A stretch of DNA of 64,000 nucleotides from Daldinia sp. FL1419 (Eukaryota; Ascomycota; Sordariomycetes; Xylariales; Hypoxylaceae). Each line of letters starts with the position of its first letter. Within the stretch, counting starts at the first letter, position 1. Made by a program: the position numbers and the translations under genes. The stretch is taken from the NCBI GenBank assembly GCA_025201765.1, contig MU623416.1, forward strand, positions 62,001 to 126,000. The letters are read 5' to 3'. This document shows positions 23,641-38,641 of this stretch, piece after piece. The notes beneath the pieces are model-generated. The model made no database searches and was not told where the DNA came from. It saw only the letters and a program-made list of their open reading frames with translations.

Positions 23641-25283
23641 TATTATTAATTTTAATTTATAGTATAAAATATCTAATGGAATATATTAAAAGTTAATTAT
23701 ATAAGTTTATGATTAATACCTTCTCTTTTATATTTTTAAAAATTAATGTTAATTATTAGTAGAAATTTAAAATCATATTTTTAAAATTAAAAATCCTAAT
23801 AATCTATAATTAAGAATAGGTAAGGGTAATAAATTTACTTCCGCTCCCAATTAATATAAATAAGATAATTATAAGAATTATTAAATATTTTTTATAATTA
23901 TATTATTAAAAAAAATTATTATTATAAAAAATAATATAATTTTATAATTTAATATAAAATACTTATTATTTATTTCTTTTGTTACACCTTTAAAATTAAT
24001 AATCACTTTAAAAATCCAATTAATATTAATTAAAAAATCTTAAACCTTTAATATTAAAATTAGTTTTTATATTTTTGATGTATTACTTTTATTTATATTT
24101 TTAAAATGTTTTTTTGATGTACCCACAGCTTTAGAAATATAACTCCATCTTATGTGAACTTCTTATCGAAATTTAATAAAAAATGTCAGATTTATATACA
24201 AATAAAATCTTACAAATTTTTTAAGGTTTTGATAGATAATCTTATTTATTTCAATTATAAAAATCCTATACTTAAAAAAGGGAATTTATAATATAAATAT
24301 TATTCTATTTAAGATTTTATTACTTCTAAAATTTTTAAATTATATTTATATAATATAATCCTTGAGTTGTATAAACCTCTTCTAAATATATTTTTTCAAA
24401 TAATAATATTAATTAAATAAATCTTTTAAAGTATAAATGATAATAATTAAAATTACCCAATCTCTTATATAAATTTTAATTTATTATTATTAATTCATAA
24501 TTTTTTTTAATATTATAAATTTAAAAAAAATAAAATTACAATTATATTCTTTTTACTAAATAATATTACCCTTCCTTAAAAATTAGTAATTAAATTATAA
24601 AATACCTTTAATTATTAAAAATATAAATTTATGGGTTAAATTAATATTGATTATAAACCATCCACTCCATTTAAAATTAAATAAAATTATTTTAAAAATA
24701 ATTTAATGAATAATGGTGATAAGGGTTTTATAGAAGATTTTAATATTAATTTACCTTTTCTTAACCTTATTATTAAATAAGAGTTTTAATTGTTGGTACC
24801 CCATTTTAAAAAGTAAAAGATTGGTAAAGATAAGTAAAGAACTAAATTTTCTATTTAATATAACTTTATGAACAATTTTAATAATAATGAATCGGAAATG
24901 ATCTTTATTCCTGACTCTTCTGAAATGAGCATGGTAGAAAAGGAAAAATAAAAATAAATAAATTATTAATATTTCTTTTATCTTTTATAATAAATATATA
25001 AATATATAAATATATAAATATTAATTTATAAATATTAAAGTTATTTTTTAAAAGAAGCTCTATTATTAATTTCTTTTTTTAAAAACTATTATTTTTTAAT
25101 GGATATTTTTATTTTTGTAAAAATATATATTAAATATAAAAAGGTTTAAAACTCTTTTAAATTATATATAAATTTTAATATTAATTTTTTTTATAAAATA
25201 TGTTAATTATATTATGTTTCAAAATAGCACCAATTGTTAAGAAAGTTTAATTTAAATATAATAAATGTTCCAAAAAAAACTCA

Positions 25284-25453
25284 AATTAAAACATTAGTTC
25301 CTATTAGATGAAATTATTCTCTTAAAAGGCTAACAATATTAAAAAATCATTTTAAATTTTCCATACCTATTTAATCATATAAAGCTCCCAAACAATAACA
25401 ATTAAAACCTCCTATTAAATGAGGTTACCCTCCTAAAAGACCAACAATATTCA
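25284..25453. repeat. Pair of diverged direct repeats
   Basis: A segment at 25284-25340 (AATTAAAAC ... CCTATTAGATGAAATTA ... AGGCTAACAATATT) recurs at about 25403-25453 with mostly C/T and G/A differences and small gaps. This is probably the remnant of a short tandem or nested duplication that has been hit by RIP. The parent element is not identifiable. Confidence 0.55.
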
Positions 25454-28400
25454 TAGCCAATCACCTACATAAAAGCTATAATTAGTAAAAATCAAAATTT
25501 TTTATATAATATTTATCTTAATTATTAAAAAATAGTTTTTTAATAATTAAAATCCATAATAATAAGGTTATGGATAAATAATATAATATATATAATATAT
25601 TATATTAATCAAATAAACAATTAAGGGATAAAATGGGGGAGATTGGAATTTATAATTTATATTATAAAAATAGAAATATTAATTTAACAAAAATTTATAA
25701 ATTATTTAAATTTTTATAATTGTTATTTACTAAGATTAATCCTAAAATTAAATTATTTAAAAAGAATATTTAACATTATAATTTAATATTCATTTTTATT
25801 TTTATATATTATAAATCTATTAATCATTTTAATAATAATATAAAATCAAATTACTTCTAAATATAAAAAACTTTATATTACTAAATTAATCCAATAAATA
25901 TAACGTTAAATAAAAGACCACAATACACCCAATTATACTTTTACAACCCATAAATAACTTTTTAATATTAAATAATAATAAATAATAATAATTTAAACGT
26001 AGATATCCTAATACAATTATTTAAAAAAATCCATAAGAAAAATCCTTATATAAAAAAATATATTACCACTTAAGAATAATTACAAAACGCCATGCACTAA
26101 TTAAAAAAAAGTGGAATTAATTAAGTTTAAATTAAAGTGATTTTAAAGTTAAATTTGGATTTTATTATTAAAGAAGGTGTTGATTGGAAATAAAAGAATC
26201 TTCCAACGACAAACAACATTACTAAAATTATTCCAGATATATCCAATATAAAATAGTAGTGGAAGGAAATTGTTTTAGTTAAATGAGATATTTTGAGCTT
26301 TTTTATATATTCTTATATAAAAATCCCAATTATTTATCCATCTTACATACCCCTCTCCTATCCTTTAATATAATTACATAGAAGGATTAAGTAAGATTTA
26401 ATAATATTTATTAGTAAATGTAGTTATAAAAGAATAAATTTAATATTACAATAATACTTTTAATTTTACCTTTATAATCACCATTGGTAGGAATTAATAT
26501 CTTTTACTTTTAGATAACTTTTTTAGTAATATTTAATTAATATTTAGATTATAATAAAATAAAATCTTCTTAATTAATTATAATATAAATAAAATAATTT
26601 TTATAAGGTTTTTAAAAATAACCTTAATAATGTAATATTAATTAAAGATATTAATATGTTATTAATCAGGTGCACCACTTATTTACCAGCAATATTCACA
26701 GATTTGAAAAGATTTATATTTTGTTATTATTAAAATTTAATGGCTATTATTTATAAATTTGATTATCCAACACTATTTATTACCTTTATAATAAATTTAA
26801 ATTAACCAGAAATTAAAAATAAATTTCTTTTAAAATAAATTATAAGTAATTGGCCTAATATTGGCATAAAAGTCTTTAATTAAAAATGTGTAGCGTTTTT
26901 AAAGGATATAAAATTGCGATTATATTTTAGGATATATACAAAATTAATATAGATTATCAAATATTAGAAATAAAATTTATTACATATGTATTATTTAGTT
27001 TTTTTAATGAATATTAATTATAACCTTTATTTATAATTAACATATATTAATAAAGTAGTTTGTACAAAAATACCCAAACCAAATATCAATCCAGACAACA
27101 TTTTACAAAAAATAATATTTTTAAATATAATATATAGATTTTATAAATAAAATAAGTTAAATTCTCTATATATAATTAAAAACACCTACTTTAAAAACTT
27201 TCTAAAACCATTCTGTACCAAAACGATAATAAACCCTAATAGTTATTTAACTTATAAATGAAAACCTACAACCAAAATTCCTAATAATAGTTTAAAATTG
27301 TAAGTGTTTAATAATAATTGAATAATCTTATATAACCCTTATTTAAATTAAAAGTATTAAATTTATATTAATGTGGAAATATATATTTTAATTAAAGTTA
27401 TTAAATATATCTATAAATATATTTATAAAAATAATAATAAAATTATTATATATTTATAAATAAAAAAAATATAGATTAATTCTAATTAATAGGTTTAAAA
27501 TTGTGACGAGATTAGTAAGTATTTGTATAGTTGGTTTATTAAACCTTTTAAAACTATAAATTAAATATTTAAATATCCCATTTACAATATTAAACCTAAT
27601 ATTTAATCTTTAGTTATTTATTTTCTTAATAAAAACAAATTAATTTATAATATAAATAAAAATATAAAATTATTAGTATAAATGATTAAATAGAGTTATT
27701 TAATATTAATTGCATAATTTGATTATAATAAAAATAATTAAAATAAATAACATATTTTATATTAAAATTTTTCTAATAACTTCTAATGGTTTCTTAAGGA
27801 AAAATGGGTTAAATATATGCATAAAATAAGGGAAAAAATTAATTATATTTATTTTGTTTATTTAAAAGTTAGAAAAAGATTTTACTTACGAATATTATTT
27901 ACAATAGTTCTAGAAGTTATTAATTGGTTGGATTTGTTTATTTACGAAAGTATTTAATATAATATTTTCCAGTAAGCTTACAAAATATAAAACTTATTAA
28001 AAAATAAAAAATATTGGGAATATTTTTTCGAAGAAATGAACGTATTTATTTCCAGTAAATAACTAAAAATTATATTTATTTATATTATTAATAATAGTAA
28101 TTATTAATTATTTTTAAATATATAAATTAAATATAAAAAATAATTTTATAATAATTTATTAAAGGTAATAATAAATTATTTTAATTTATTAGTTTTTATT
28201 GAAGTAGTTTATTTTGATTATAAGTTTTATTTAATTAAATAGGTTGTTATAAAGAATTGAAATTAGTTGGAAATTGGTTTCCTTGATTTTATCTATAATT
28301 AAGAAAAGAAAAAAAAAAATTAGTTTTTAAATAATAAATTAAATTACGATAAAGAGTAGGAAGTAGTTTTACAAGATTAAGTATTGTTTAAATTTAATAA

Positions 28401-30506
28401 ATGTTAATGCCTTGTATTTGAGATGATTATGAAAGTGATATAGGATAATCTTTATAATGTGTATTTTTATTTTTAAAGTATTATTAGGATTGGAAAGATC
28501 TTTTTATATTTGATATTTTGTTATTATTATTATTTGGAAGGTAAAATAATTTTATGTGCAGCTTTATTGGGAATAGTAGCTTTTTTATTATTTGGAAGGA
28601 GGATAGCTTATTTATGATTTAGTATTTTGATTAAGTTTAATATTAATTTAATTTATTTTATTTGATAGGAGTTAATAATTATCAAATTCTTCTAATAAAT
28701 ATTATTAATTATTTGGGATAAAGTAATTATGTAGTATAAATATGTTTTTAAGGTTGTTTATAAAATGTTGTATAATATATGGGAAGATAATTTGTTATTT
28801 AGTAGTATCTTTGCTTTTTTTAAAGGGGATTTTGTGCAAATTTTATTTATGGTTTGGAAAGGGTTACATTTGTAAATTGTTGATGTTTATTTATAAAATT
28901 TGTTTATATGGATTTAGTTTTGATAATTAGTTTTTATTGTAAATATAAGGGTTGTATAAATGGATATAAATAATATTAAATTTATTAGATGGTTTTGTGA
29001 AATCTTTTATAATTTTGGATAGGATGGAATGATTTTATTATTTGATTTAACAAAGATATTTAAGAGTAGTTAATAATTGTATAATTATGTATATTTTTAG
29101 GTATTATTAAATATGGTTAATTAAGTTTTTACAGTTTTTTTTATTTGATATATTCTATTTATATATAATGTTTTAATTAATATAATTAATGATAATCTAT
29201 TTTGAAAGGTTTTTGGAAGGTTTAAGGTATATTAATCTATTAATAATTATATTATAATAAGTAATAAAAATCTTTATTAATTATTGATAGAGGTAATATA
29301 ATTCCTATAGTTAGTGGGAATGTCCTTAGTTAAATTATAATTAAAAATTGATGTTTTAATTATGTTGTTGCGTAATTTAAATTTTGATAAAGGTTTTTAT
29401 AATAATATTTAATTGGTAGTTATTTAATTTGGAAAATATAATATTAAAATGCAAGTAATTGGGAGAAAGTTTAATAAAAAGGTTTATATAATTTTTAGGA
29501 TAAAATTGATTTAGGATAATAATGATTAGTTATTTTTGTGGTTTTGATAATAATTCTTAATTTTGATTTATTTTATTATAATTATAAATAAATTGTAAAA
29601 TTAATTTTTTAATATTATTGATATTGATTTATAATTTTTATTTTTTATTTATGGTTAATTTTATATGATGATGTTTAGGGTTAGGAATATTTAAGGGTTA
29701 GGAGTATTAAAATTATTTAAATTAAATTTAAACTTTTTAAATGTAATATATTTTAAAATATTTTAAAAGTTGGTGAAAGTTATATAGTATTAATATTTAA
29801 AATAGGTAGTGTATGTTTAAATAAATAGTAATTATTTAGTGTATGGGAAGAGTAATAAATTATTAGAAAGAAATGAATTATTTAAATTAATAATAATTGG
29901 TATAGTTATATGGGTATAATTAAAAGAAATTGTGATATTAAAAAAATTAAAGAAATAATATAATCCACTTTTATTTCTTTTTATTTATTGTTAAATTTAT
30001 AATATTATTTAATATTTATAATATTTATTAATTAATTTTATAAAAAAAAATTTATTAAAAATTCTGGATATTATTATTATTTTAAAAAAATAAATTATTA
30101 ATAACTTTTTAAAATTAATAAAGATATATAATATTTACCTTTATATTTTATTTAATTCAATTAATTATATTATTTAACTTTTTAATTTCTTATTAAATGG
30201 TTTTAAATTTATAAAATAATGGTAAGGTATTATCATTATTAATTAATTCAAATTGGGATAATATTGATCTACCTATTAATATAATGGTGGAAATATCTTT
30301 TATTTTATTATATTTAGATGAGGTTATAATATATTAATTTATTTTTTAATAATAATTAATAGAAATTAATAATAAAAATATATATTAAATTGGTATAAAT
30401 ATTTGTTACCATTATTATTATAATAGTAGGAAATATAGGTCTTATTAAAATAATTAAAAATAATAATATAATAATAAAAGGTATTATTATTTTTTATATA
30501 ATATAA

Positions 30507-30925
30507 TGAACAGGAGCTCTGATAGCTCCTGCAGGATATACCTTACACTTCAACTAACCTATAGTAACCAGAGGTTGTATAAGCTTGAGGATACAAGGTG
30601 ATTATATCCTAACAGAAATATCAAAACAATTAGATAAATGAACTGTTATATGTAACTACTCTATAATGGTAATGCGTATAATGAGGTATAGGCCTAAAAG
30701 AATATATATTATCTATATAAAACTATATAGAAATGATTTCTGAAGGATTATTTATAATTTATATTAATTAGGTAGGAAAATAACTATTGAGGCCTATATA
30801 TATCCAAATAAATGTATATAAATCTTATAAAGATTTATTAAGGGGTCTTCTGGAATAGTTCCTATTATATATTCCTACTATGTACTCCTATTATGTATCT
30901 TACGTATTTATATTGTACCAATTCA
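30507..30925 (-). repeat. 3' LTR of the gypsy element (419 bp)
   Basis: On the plus strand it begins TGAACAGGAGCTCT and ends CCAATTCA. It is exactly as long as its partner at 38642-39060 and aligns without gaps in the stretches compared. The ends form the short inverted repeat TGAAC...GTTCA/ATTCA. Confidence 0.93.
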
Positions 30926-31649
30926 GAGCTCTCCAAAATTAATAAAGTTAAATTTTTAACAAATTAATTTCAATAAAACGAATTGGAAAGATTGTAAGGA
31001 AATATAATTAAATTGATTGGCTGATTAAAATCCAAAATAAATCCAAAGAAGATTAAATCCAAAGAAAATAAGTAAAATGAAAATCCTAATTCCCCAATTC
31101 CTTAATTTGTTCCTATATAGTCCTTATATCCTTCTTTTTTTCCCATTGGTATTTCTACCACAATCTTGTTGTTAGGTTGTTTTATAGTTTTGTAATCCTC
31201 CTTTTATAACTTTATTACTAGCGGCTCTTGATTAATATCCATCTAATTGGGTGGGTTAGTTTCTAATTTAATCATTTATTTGTTATTTTTACCATCAGTA
31301 ACTTCCCAATATCTATATTCGTTTTATATAAATAATTTTAATCTATTTCCTAATATACTTTCTTTAATTTTATTTCTACCTAATTCTTTTACCATATATC
31401 TATTTTAGTCTAAAATTTGGCTAATTAGGTAGGGTCTGTACTAGTTGTATTGTAATTATCGGTTTCTTAATATATCAATATATTTAACTATATTATAGAT
31501 TAAGATTAAATCGTTGATATTTAAAGATTATTTCTTAATTTTTATAAAACTTCGCTTATTATTTCTTTCTACCATAACTTATCATTTATTTTAAATAATT
31601 TTGGAAATTTTATTTATATTAATTGATTGGCATTTAATCATACGTATGT

Positions 31650-32400
31650 GTATGTCCAAAAATTCTTCTGGGGTTTTGATATTTTTCTAGTTTAATACTC
31701 TCCATAATGGTATAACAACTTTAATTGGGAGTACTGGCCATCTATTATAAATAATCTTGTATGTATTAAATCCTAATGGCTTTATGGAAATCCTATCAGC
31801 CTATATTATAGCATTTAAAAACTGGTTTTATCCTTTTCTTTTTTTGTTAGTTAATTTTGTTAATTTATATTTAATCAACTTATACCCAACCTTTATTTAA
31901 CTTTAAACTTACAAAAAATATGTTAATCTAACTTCTCAATATATACCTAATTCTAAATAGGCTTTTATAACTTCGCTTTTGAATTCTAATCCTCCATCTA
32001 CTTTGATCATTAAGGATTGACCATACTGATAAATTATCTTTTCTTTTATAAACTTAACAATATTTTTGAAATTAATTGAGTAAAGTGATGAAGTTTTTAG
32101 GTAGTTGGACAATTATTCTCAAACCTTGATGATTACCTTATAACCAAAGTTGTTTGGCATATATTATACATCTAGGACCCAATATGCTAAAACCTTTATA
32201 AGGATTGAGTAACTTATAAGATCTGCTAGTTTTTTTTTGTTTGCTTGCTGGTACTCTTTATATGATCTAATTACCTCATCAATATATTTATAGAAACCTT
32301 TTCAATAATATAAGGCCAAAATTTGCTAATATATTGAATCTCTTCCCTTATATCCATATTTTATATGGAGTTTCTTGATAATTCTTCGTTTTATTAATTT
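31650..32400 (-). pseudogene. Retrotransposon integrase remnant
   Basis: Translating the minus strand through stops gives pieces that match the order of a gypsy integrase: a YMPNNFGYK segment near 32150, then KFIKEKIIYQYG and a DGG segment at about 32000, then FNTYKIIYNRW near 31760. Many in-frame TAA/TAG codons interrupt it. No working enzyme can be made. The boundaries are approximate. Confidence 0.7.
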
Positions 32401-33564
32401 ATGATTAATAATTCAGCAATTAAGATATCTTTTGTTAATCTTTCTTTATAAGATCCTATTAAATATAATATGTTTTAGTGCTTTAATCTTAAATTTTGAA
32501 CAATTTTTGCATTTTTTGGCTATATTGTTATCTGAAAGTCTTAAAGGTAATTTAAGCATCAATAAATATCATACTATTTCCTATAATTTTGGATTCCATT
32601 GATTAAACAATTGTAAAATAGTTGGTTATATTTTATTTTAATTGTTGGGAATTAATGTTGTTAATATAGGATATATTGAAATTATATTAAACTAGAGGTT
32701 GATATAATTATTTAAATTGCCTTCCCACTTCTCATCGTCCTGATCAAATAATCCATTTAACTTTCATAATAAAACATCCACAATAATATTATTTTTTTTT
32801 ATAATATATTTTATCTCAAAATTGAATATTTTAATATACGCAATTTATTTTATTAATGCTGTGCCTAATAAACTTATGAAGTTATTGTTAAACTGAATAA
32901 TCAAGATTTTGGTATCAATTTCTAAAAGGAATTAAACTTTATAAAGGTAATTTTGTAATTATCTAAATAATTTTATGATAGTTAGGCATTCTCATTTCGT
33001 AACATCATATTTTAATTTGGATCCCTTTCAAGTTTTTAATTCATATCTACTTAGCTTAAAAGTGGATTAATTGTTTAATTGGCCAATTACTACTCCCCAT
33101 CCTTATTTTAAAACATCAATTTTGAGAATTATTTAATATCCTAACTTATAATCCATCACAATAAGATATGGTGGTTTTGTAAAAGCATTTTTTAGTTTAA
33201 TCATCACTTCATTTTATGCCTCGCCCTATATAAAAGGTTTATTTTTATGTAATAGCTTAGTTAGTGGTAAAGTCTTTGTAATGTAATTTTTAATCTATAT
33301 ACAAAAATATATTATAAGGCCTAAAAATAATTGGACTTTACTAATATTATTACACTTCTCCCATTCTAAAATCTTCAAAACCTTGGCTTTTCTGGGTAAT
33401 CAACTATTTGATCTGTAGATGTAATTAACGATTTTAGTGCTTGTTTTACAAAATTCCGATTTTTTGGTATTTGCTATGGCCCCGGTTAATTCGAAATTTA
33501 AGAGGATATTGGTTATATTTTTGATATATTTTAGTACAAATTGCCTAATTCCTGAATATATCTC

Positions 33565-33750
33565 CTAATCATCATATCTAATAATTAATCCTTTAATTCC
33601 AACATTATTAAAGAAGGGTTTGTATACATGTGGTGTTAAGTTATATAAGATATAGCTTATAGCTTTAAAAAAATACGCTACCGAATTTATTGCTCTTTGT
33701 GGCATTGTTGTCATTTGTAATAATCCTAAAGATATAGTAAAAGTGGTCAT
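33565..33750 (-). pseudogene. Reverse transcriptase core remnant with catalytic D-to-N changes
   Basis: A 61-codon open stretch reads TTFTISLGLLQMTTMPQ, then INSVAYF, HVYKPF and FFNNVGIKG. In fungal gypsy elements the matching block is the RT palm, with the catalytic box F/Y-x-D-D-VG. Here both Asp codons read as Asn, the expected product of G-to-A (RIP) change. The frame is closed by stops on both sides. Confidence 0.85.
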
Positions 33751-36700
33751 ATCTCTGCTATAGACTAATAGACCTAATTAATTGTATCCTGAAAATAGGT
33801 TGATGCAGGAGAGTATAATATATATGGTAAATTCTTTTGCAAAGGAGTTACATTCTTTGGGTAAAAAAGCATCCCTAATTGTCACAACATTTAACTTGAT
33901 AACTGAATTAATTAACCATAATCCACCGTTTTTCTTTTCTACTACAAATCAAAGATTACAATATAAACTATAACTTTCTTTGAGAATTCTATATTTAATT
34001 TGGTTCTTTAATATATCAATAATTTAATCTCTTAACAGAACTAATATAAAAATGTCTTTTGATTGTTATATTTTATGTAGAATGATTTTTATAATATAGT
34101 TGGACACTATTTCGTCCTTTATTTTTCCTATTTCATTGAAATTCTAAGTTAGTACTATTTCTTGTTATATAAACATTTTAATAAGTATTTCTTTCTTCTG
34201 ATTGGTGAGTTCTGTGTCTTTCAACTTGTCTTTCAAAATTTTTTGTTGTTGGGGGGTTAGTTTTATTCTTTTTGGCTATTTTGCAAATTATGGGGTTATA
34301 TTTTTGTATAATCTGTTTAATTGTAATAAATCAAGTCCTTCGGTATTTTTAAAGGTTTTTTTTAGTGCGGTTTTTTTTTAATTAAGTGTTTTTGGGGGTG
34401 TTAAACCATCTGGTAATACATCGTCTACTAGTTAAATTTTCTTTCCTTTTAGCTTATATATGGTATTGATTTTGATTGCGTTCCTTTTTAGTAGGTATGG
34501 GGTATTGAAGTCCATTTTTTTAACTTTTTGGTATGTGTTTCTTACAATTTTATTTATTATATTAATAAATTGCTCATTTATAAGGGTTGTGATGATCTTT
34601 TTGTCTTCCTCGAGTTTGATAGGAGCATGATTAGACTTGTTCTTTTTAGGTCTGCTATTGCTACTAATTAGGTTTATATTATTAACAGCATTTAATTTTC
34701 CATTAACAAAACCTTTTTTACAATTCTATTTCCAACCTAATCATGCTTTTAATGAATTAATAATAGAACTTCGATAATTACATTATTAAATACTATGATT
34801 CTAATATATGTATCATCTTCTATGGCTAGCTTGAACTAAAATGTTATAAAAAAATTTATCCTTAAAATCAATTTATTTATATAATATTTATTCTTAACAA
34901 TATAGATCAACACGTTTAAACAATACTTATTTAACTAAATTGGTTTATGAATTATTCTTAACATTGGAATGTTTATTTTGTTTTCAAAAGGTATTAAAGT
35001 TATATCTAACTTCTTAGTTGCAAAATTATACTTTTTTATATATAATTAAAAAATAATTAATAACTCAACACTTGTATTAATCAATATAGAAATTAAACTT
35101 TCATTATTTTAAGATTTAATTTTGATTGTTAAATGAAGTTGTTCTTTAATATATAGTATTAGATTACCTATTATTATTCATATTATAGTAGATTTAAGTT
35201 GATTAGATGGTATCTTAGCTAATATAATATTATTTACTGTTGTAGTAGGCTTTTTTGGGGTTATTTCTGTTTCAGTGGGTGGTGTTTCCTGGGCTTTTTC
35301 TGAGGTCACTTTAACATGTTCATTTGGTGCACTGTTACAAACACTTCTAATTAACTCTTATTTAAGTAAGTCTTTAAATTCGGGTATATATTCAATTATT
35401 TTATACTAAATTATATTAAATTTTTTATTATAATTAATATTGATCTTTTAAGCCCAAAATTTGATAATAGAGGGTGTAAAGAAGTTGGTAGCTGATACTA
35501 TTAACATAACCTTTGAGTCATTAGCAATATTATTCTTTTTTACTGATGATGGTTCTATATTTTCAATTTCAATAGTTTTGCCATCAATACCTTTGTGTCA
35601 TTTTATAGCATTGATGATTGTGCTTAATAGGTTGGCTTCTTTTGGTGTAGGTGTTGGTAGAGTTCCTTTGGTATAAATCGAATTGTCTTTATTAATTTTT
35701 AATTTCCATTTATAATCACTTATAAATTTATCCTAATCAACCATTTCTAACTATCCTCCAAATATAATATTGTTCACTGTAGTATTTTAAAGGTTATTTA
35801 TAAATAAAACAATTCCCTTAATATTATTAAATGCTTAATCCTAATGATTATTTCTAATTGCAATATTTTTTAAGTAATAAAAAGCTTTTTTAAGGATTTT
35901 ACGATTATTTAAATTCTTGTTGTAAATGTAATGGCAGATATTTTAATTAATAGGTATACCTTTTATTTTAGCGTCCACAACAACCATATAAAGAACTTTT
36001 GGAGCTTATGGTTTGTTTAATCCTTTGTCTTTCTTTCCAATGGCATATAAATGATTATTTATATTATAGTATAAGAAGTTATTTCTAATTATATATGTAT
36101 ATATAGAATAATTTTTATTATTATATATTAATAAGTTTTTAATTTGTATTCCATAAAAATAATAAATATTGTATGGGTAATTATCATAATTTGAATTATT
36201 TGATTAATTAGTTCTATATGTATTAGGCCTATAATTATAAAGGTTAGGTCTTTTACTTTACATAATATTAATATTAGTTTATTAGGTTTGTATATTATTA
36301 TATACTCTTTAATTGTTTCTTTACCCTAAATACCCTAGTGTAGGATTGATTGTTCCCTGGTTTTAATATATTCCTTTGATTTTAAGTATGTTAAGTTTTA
36401 TTTTTTCGAATTTCTGTATAATTTAACCTATGTTTTTGTTAGTTTTTTTTGGGTTTAGGATTTAAATTCTTAGTTGTCTATATGGGTTGGAAATAATGTA
36501 TTTGCCTTAATTGTATTGTTGATGGGTAGGTTCGTCATTGTAAGCTTTAATAAGTTTAGTTTTTGTAATTTCGTCTGTTTGAAAGTGGTTTTTTATATAA
36601 GTTTTTTTTTTAACCTATTTATTGATTATATTGCGGAATTATTTAAACATATAACTGGTGATCTCCTTGATCAGGATCTGTTATCTAAAGGATATCTTCT

Positions 36701-38619
36701 TTATAATAGTTAGGTTAATTCTTTTTGTGATGTAATATATATAATGGTTAGGGTTAATATTTGTAATATCTGCTTTAGCTTTTTTGAAAGTTCTATTATA
36801 CTCCCTGATCAGATTGGTAACACTAATAATATCTGATAAAGTAAGTCCTTTTCCTAAATCTTCAAATTTTTTTCTGAAAGGTTTAGAATTTTTGGAGTTA
36901 CGTGGGGTAAAGTTAATCTTTAATTGTTTGCAGGTTTGGTTTTAAGTATTAGTTTTATGGATAGTAATTTTAACTTATTTTTTGAGGTTTTTGTTGAGTG
37001 TCTAGTAAGGTAAGTTTATGATTATGTTGGTATTAGATATTTTATATTGTTAAAAAATATGGTAGATGTTTTTAAGCCATTGTATTATATCCGATCTAGT
37101 AAATCAGTAATGAGTATACTTAGAAGGCTCCAGTAAAATTGGCTGATATGTGATAGGGCCAAATCTAATATCTTAATTAATAATATTTGGTTTTGGAATA
37201 GGCGTAAAGGTGGCTTTTATTGAACCTTAAGCAATAGGTGTGAGTGCTATGGATATATTTCTAGTAGTGGTACTAAGTGATTGCTGTTGCTGTATAATAA
37301 CTGGCGTTAAGCTAATTGGCTAAATTGGAGATGCTTTTTGTGTTGTATTTGGTAAACTGAGTATATTTGGTAAAATTGATTATGATGATAATGGAAGTTC
37401 AGGTTTAGGATTCTTGGGCTGTTCTTGTATGACTTCTTCCTGATCAGGTTTATTATTGGTAGTTGTGTTTGTTTTCTCTCAGTAATTGGTAAAATTGGTT
37501 TTGTTAGTATTGGGGTTTTGTTGTGTAGTATTTATATGAGGTGTTAATAGGGGTGTTATAGGTAATGTAGATGTATTCAATTTAGGTTGATCAAATGAAA
37601 TATTGAGTGATTGTTTAACTAATTAATGTTTTGAAGATATAAGGAAGATTGTTATATATTTAAGTGTTTGTGTTTGTTTTTTTTTTCTTATTTAATTTTT
37701 GGGGGGGATTTAAAAATTTATATTTTTTGCAGTTATTCTTTTTTACCACAGTTAATTCTTTCTCCACTTGAATAATAACAATTTTGCTTTGGGTTTTAAT
37801 AAATCTTAATATAATAGTTAGTATTGAAAGGATAATAGCCTTTAATATACTTTATTTTTTCTATGTAATTGGTTCAATTAAATATTTTAATAATAATTTT
37901 AAAATTGTATATCTTATAAATTCTTCTTTATGATTTTCTGTAAGTGTTGTTTTATTATTAGATTAGTGATAACCTTTAAATGTCTGTGTAGTATTTGTTA
38001 TTTGATCTTTTTTAGCATTAATGTTTGCATATCTAATTAGCCCTATCCTTATGGATATGTGTTCTGAATATAATTTAAATTCTATAATTGTATCTTTTTG
38101 TAATAATATTTGTAAATTTTGTAATGCCTTTATAATGTTTTATAATATCTTTGTAGTATCTTATTGTAATTTTTTGTAATATTTTGGATATCTGTATATA
38201 AGTTCTTTATCCTAATTAATTTGTTTTATATTTACATTTATTCTATTCTCAATATCTTAATACCCTAAATTTTTATATGTTATGTTGTTAATATATATAT
38301 TTTTTAATTGTGCGATTTTAAGGTATTCACTATATTTTAAATTTTTAATATTGAATATATAAGGGTTTTAAGTGTATTAAGGTTAGTTTGAAGTTTTAGG
38401 GTTAAATCAATATTTCTCACTCCTTATTCTCAATGTTTATTTTCTTCAATCTGAAATTATAATTGTCTTGATTAGATAATATCTATTTTAATCAGAATAA
38501 TATAAGTGGTATTGGCCATGTTTTTTGAATTTTTGTATATCTCAGTCCTAATTGATATTGGTCTTTATAATAATGGTCCTAATAGATAATTATCTTAAAA
38601 TTAAGGAACTGTAATATTT

Positions 38620-38640
38620 GAAGATTCTGTATAATCACCA
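38620..38640 (-). other. Primer-binding site of the gypsy element
   Basis: On the minus strand the sequence one base after the 5' LTR is TGGTGATTATACAGAATC. The leading TGG pairs with the CCA end of a tRNA primer. The rest has been altered by C-to-T changes, so the primer tRNA cannot be named. Confidence 0.65.
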
Positions 38641-38641
38641 T

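Noticed and set aside
28742..28930. 62-aa Phe/Leu/Ile/Cys-rich ORF in the AT block
   Set aside because: Composition follows directly from T/G-rich RIP'd DNA; no flanking gene structure.
33782..33973. 63-aa plus-strand ORF next to the RT remnant
   Set aside because: Antisense to pol of the minus-strand gypsy element.
35461..35676. 71-aa plus-strand ORF within the retrotransposon
   Set aside because: It is antisense to the element's coding strand and its composition reflects AT-rich DNA.
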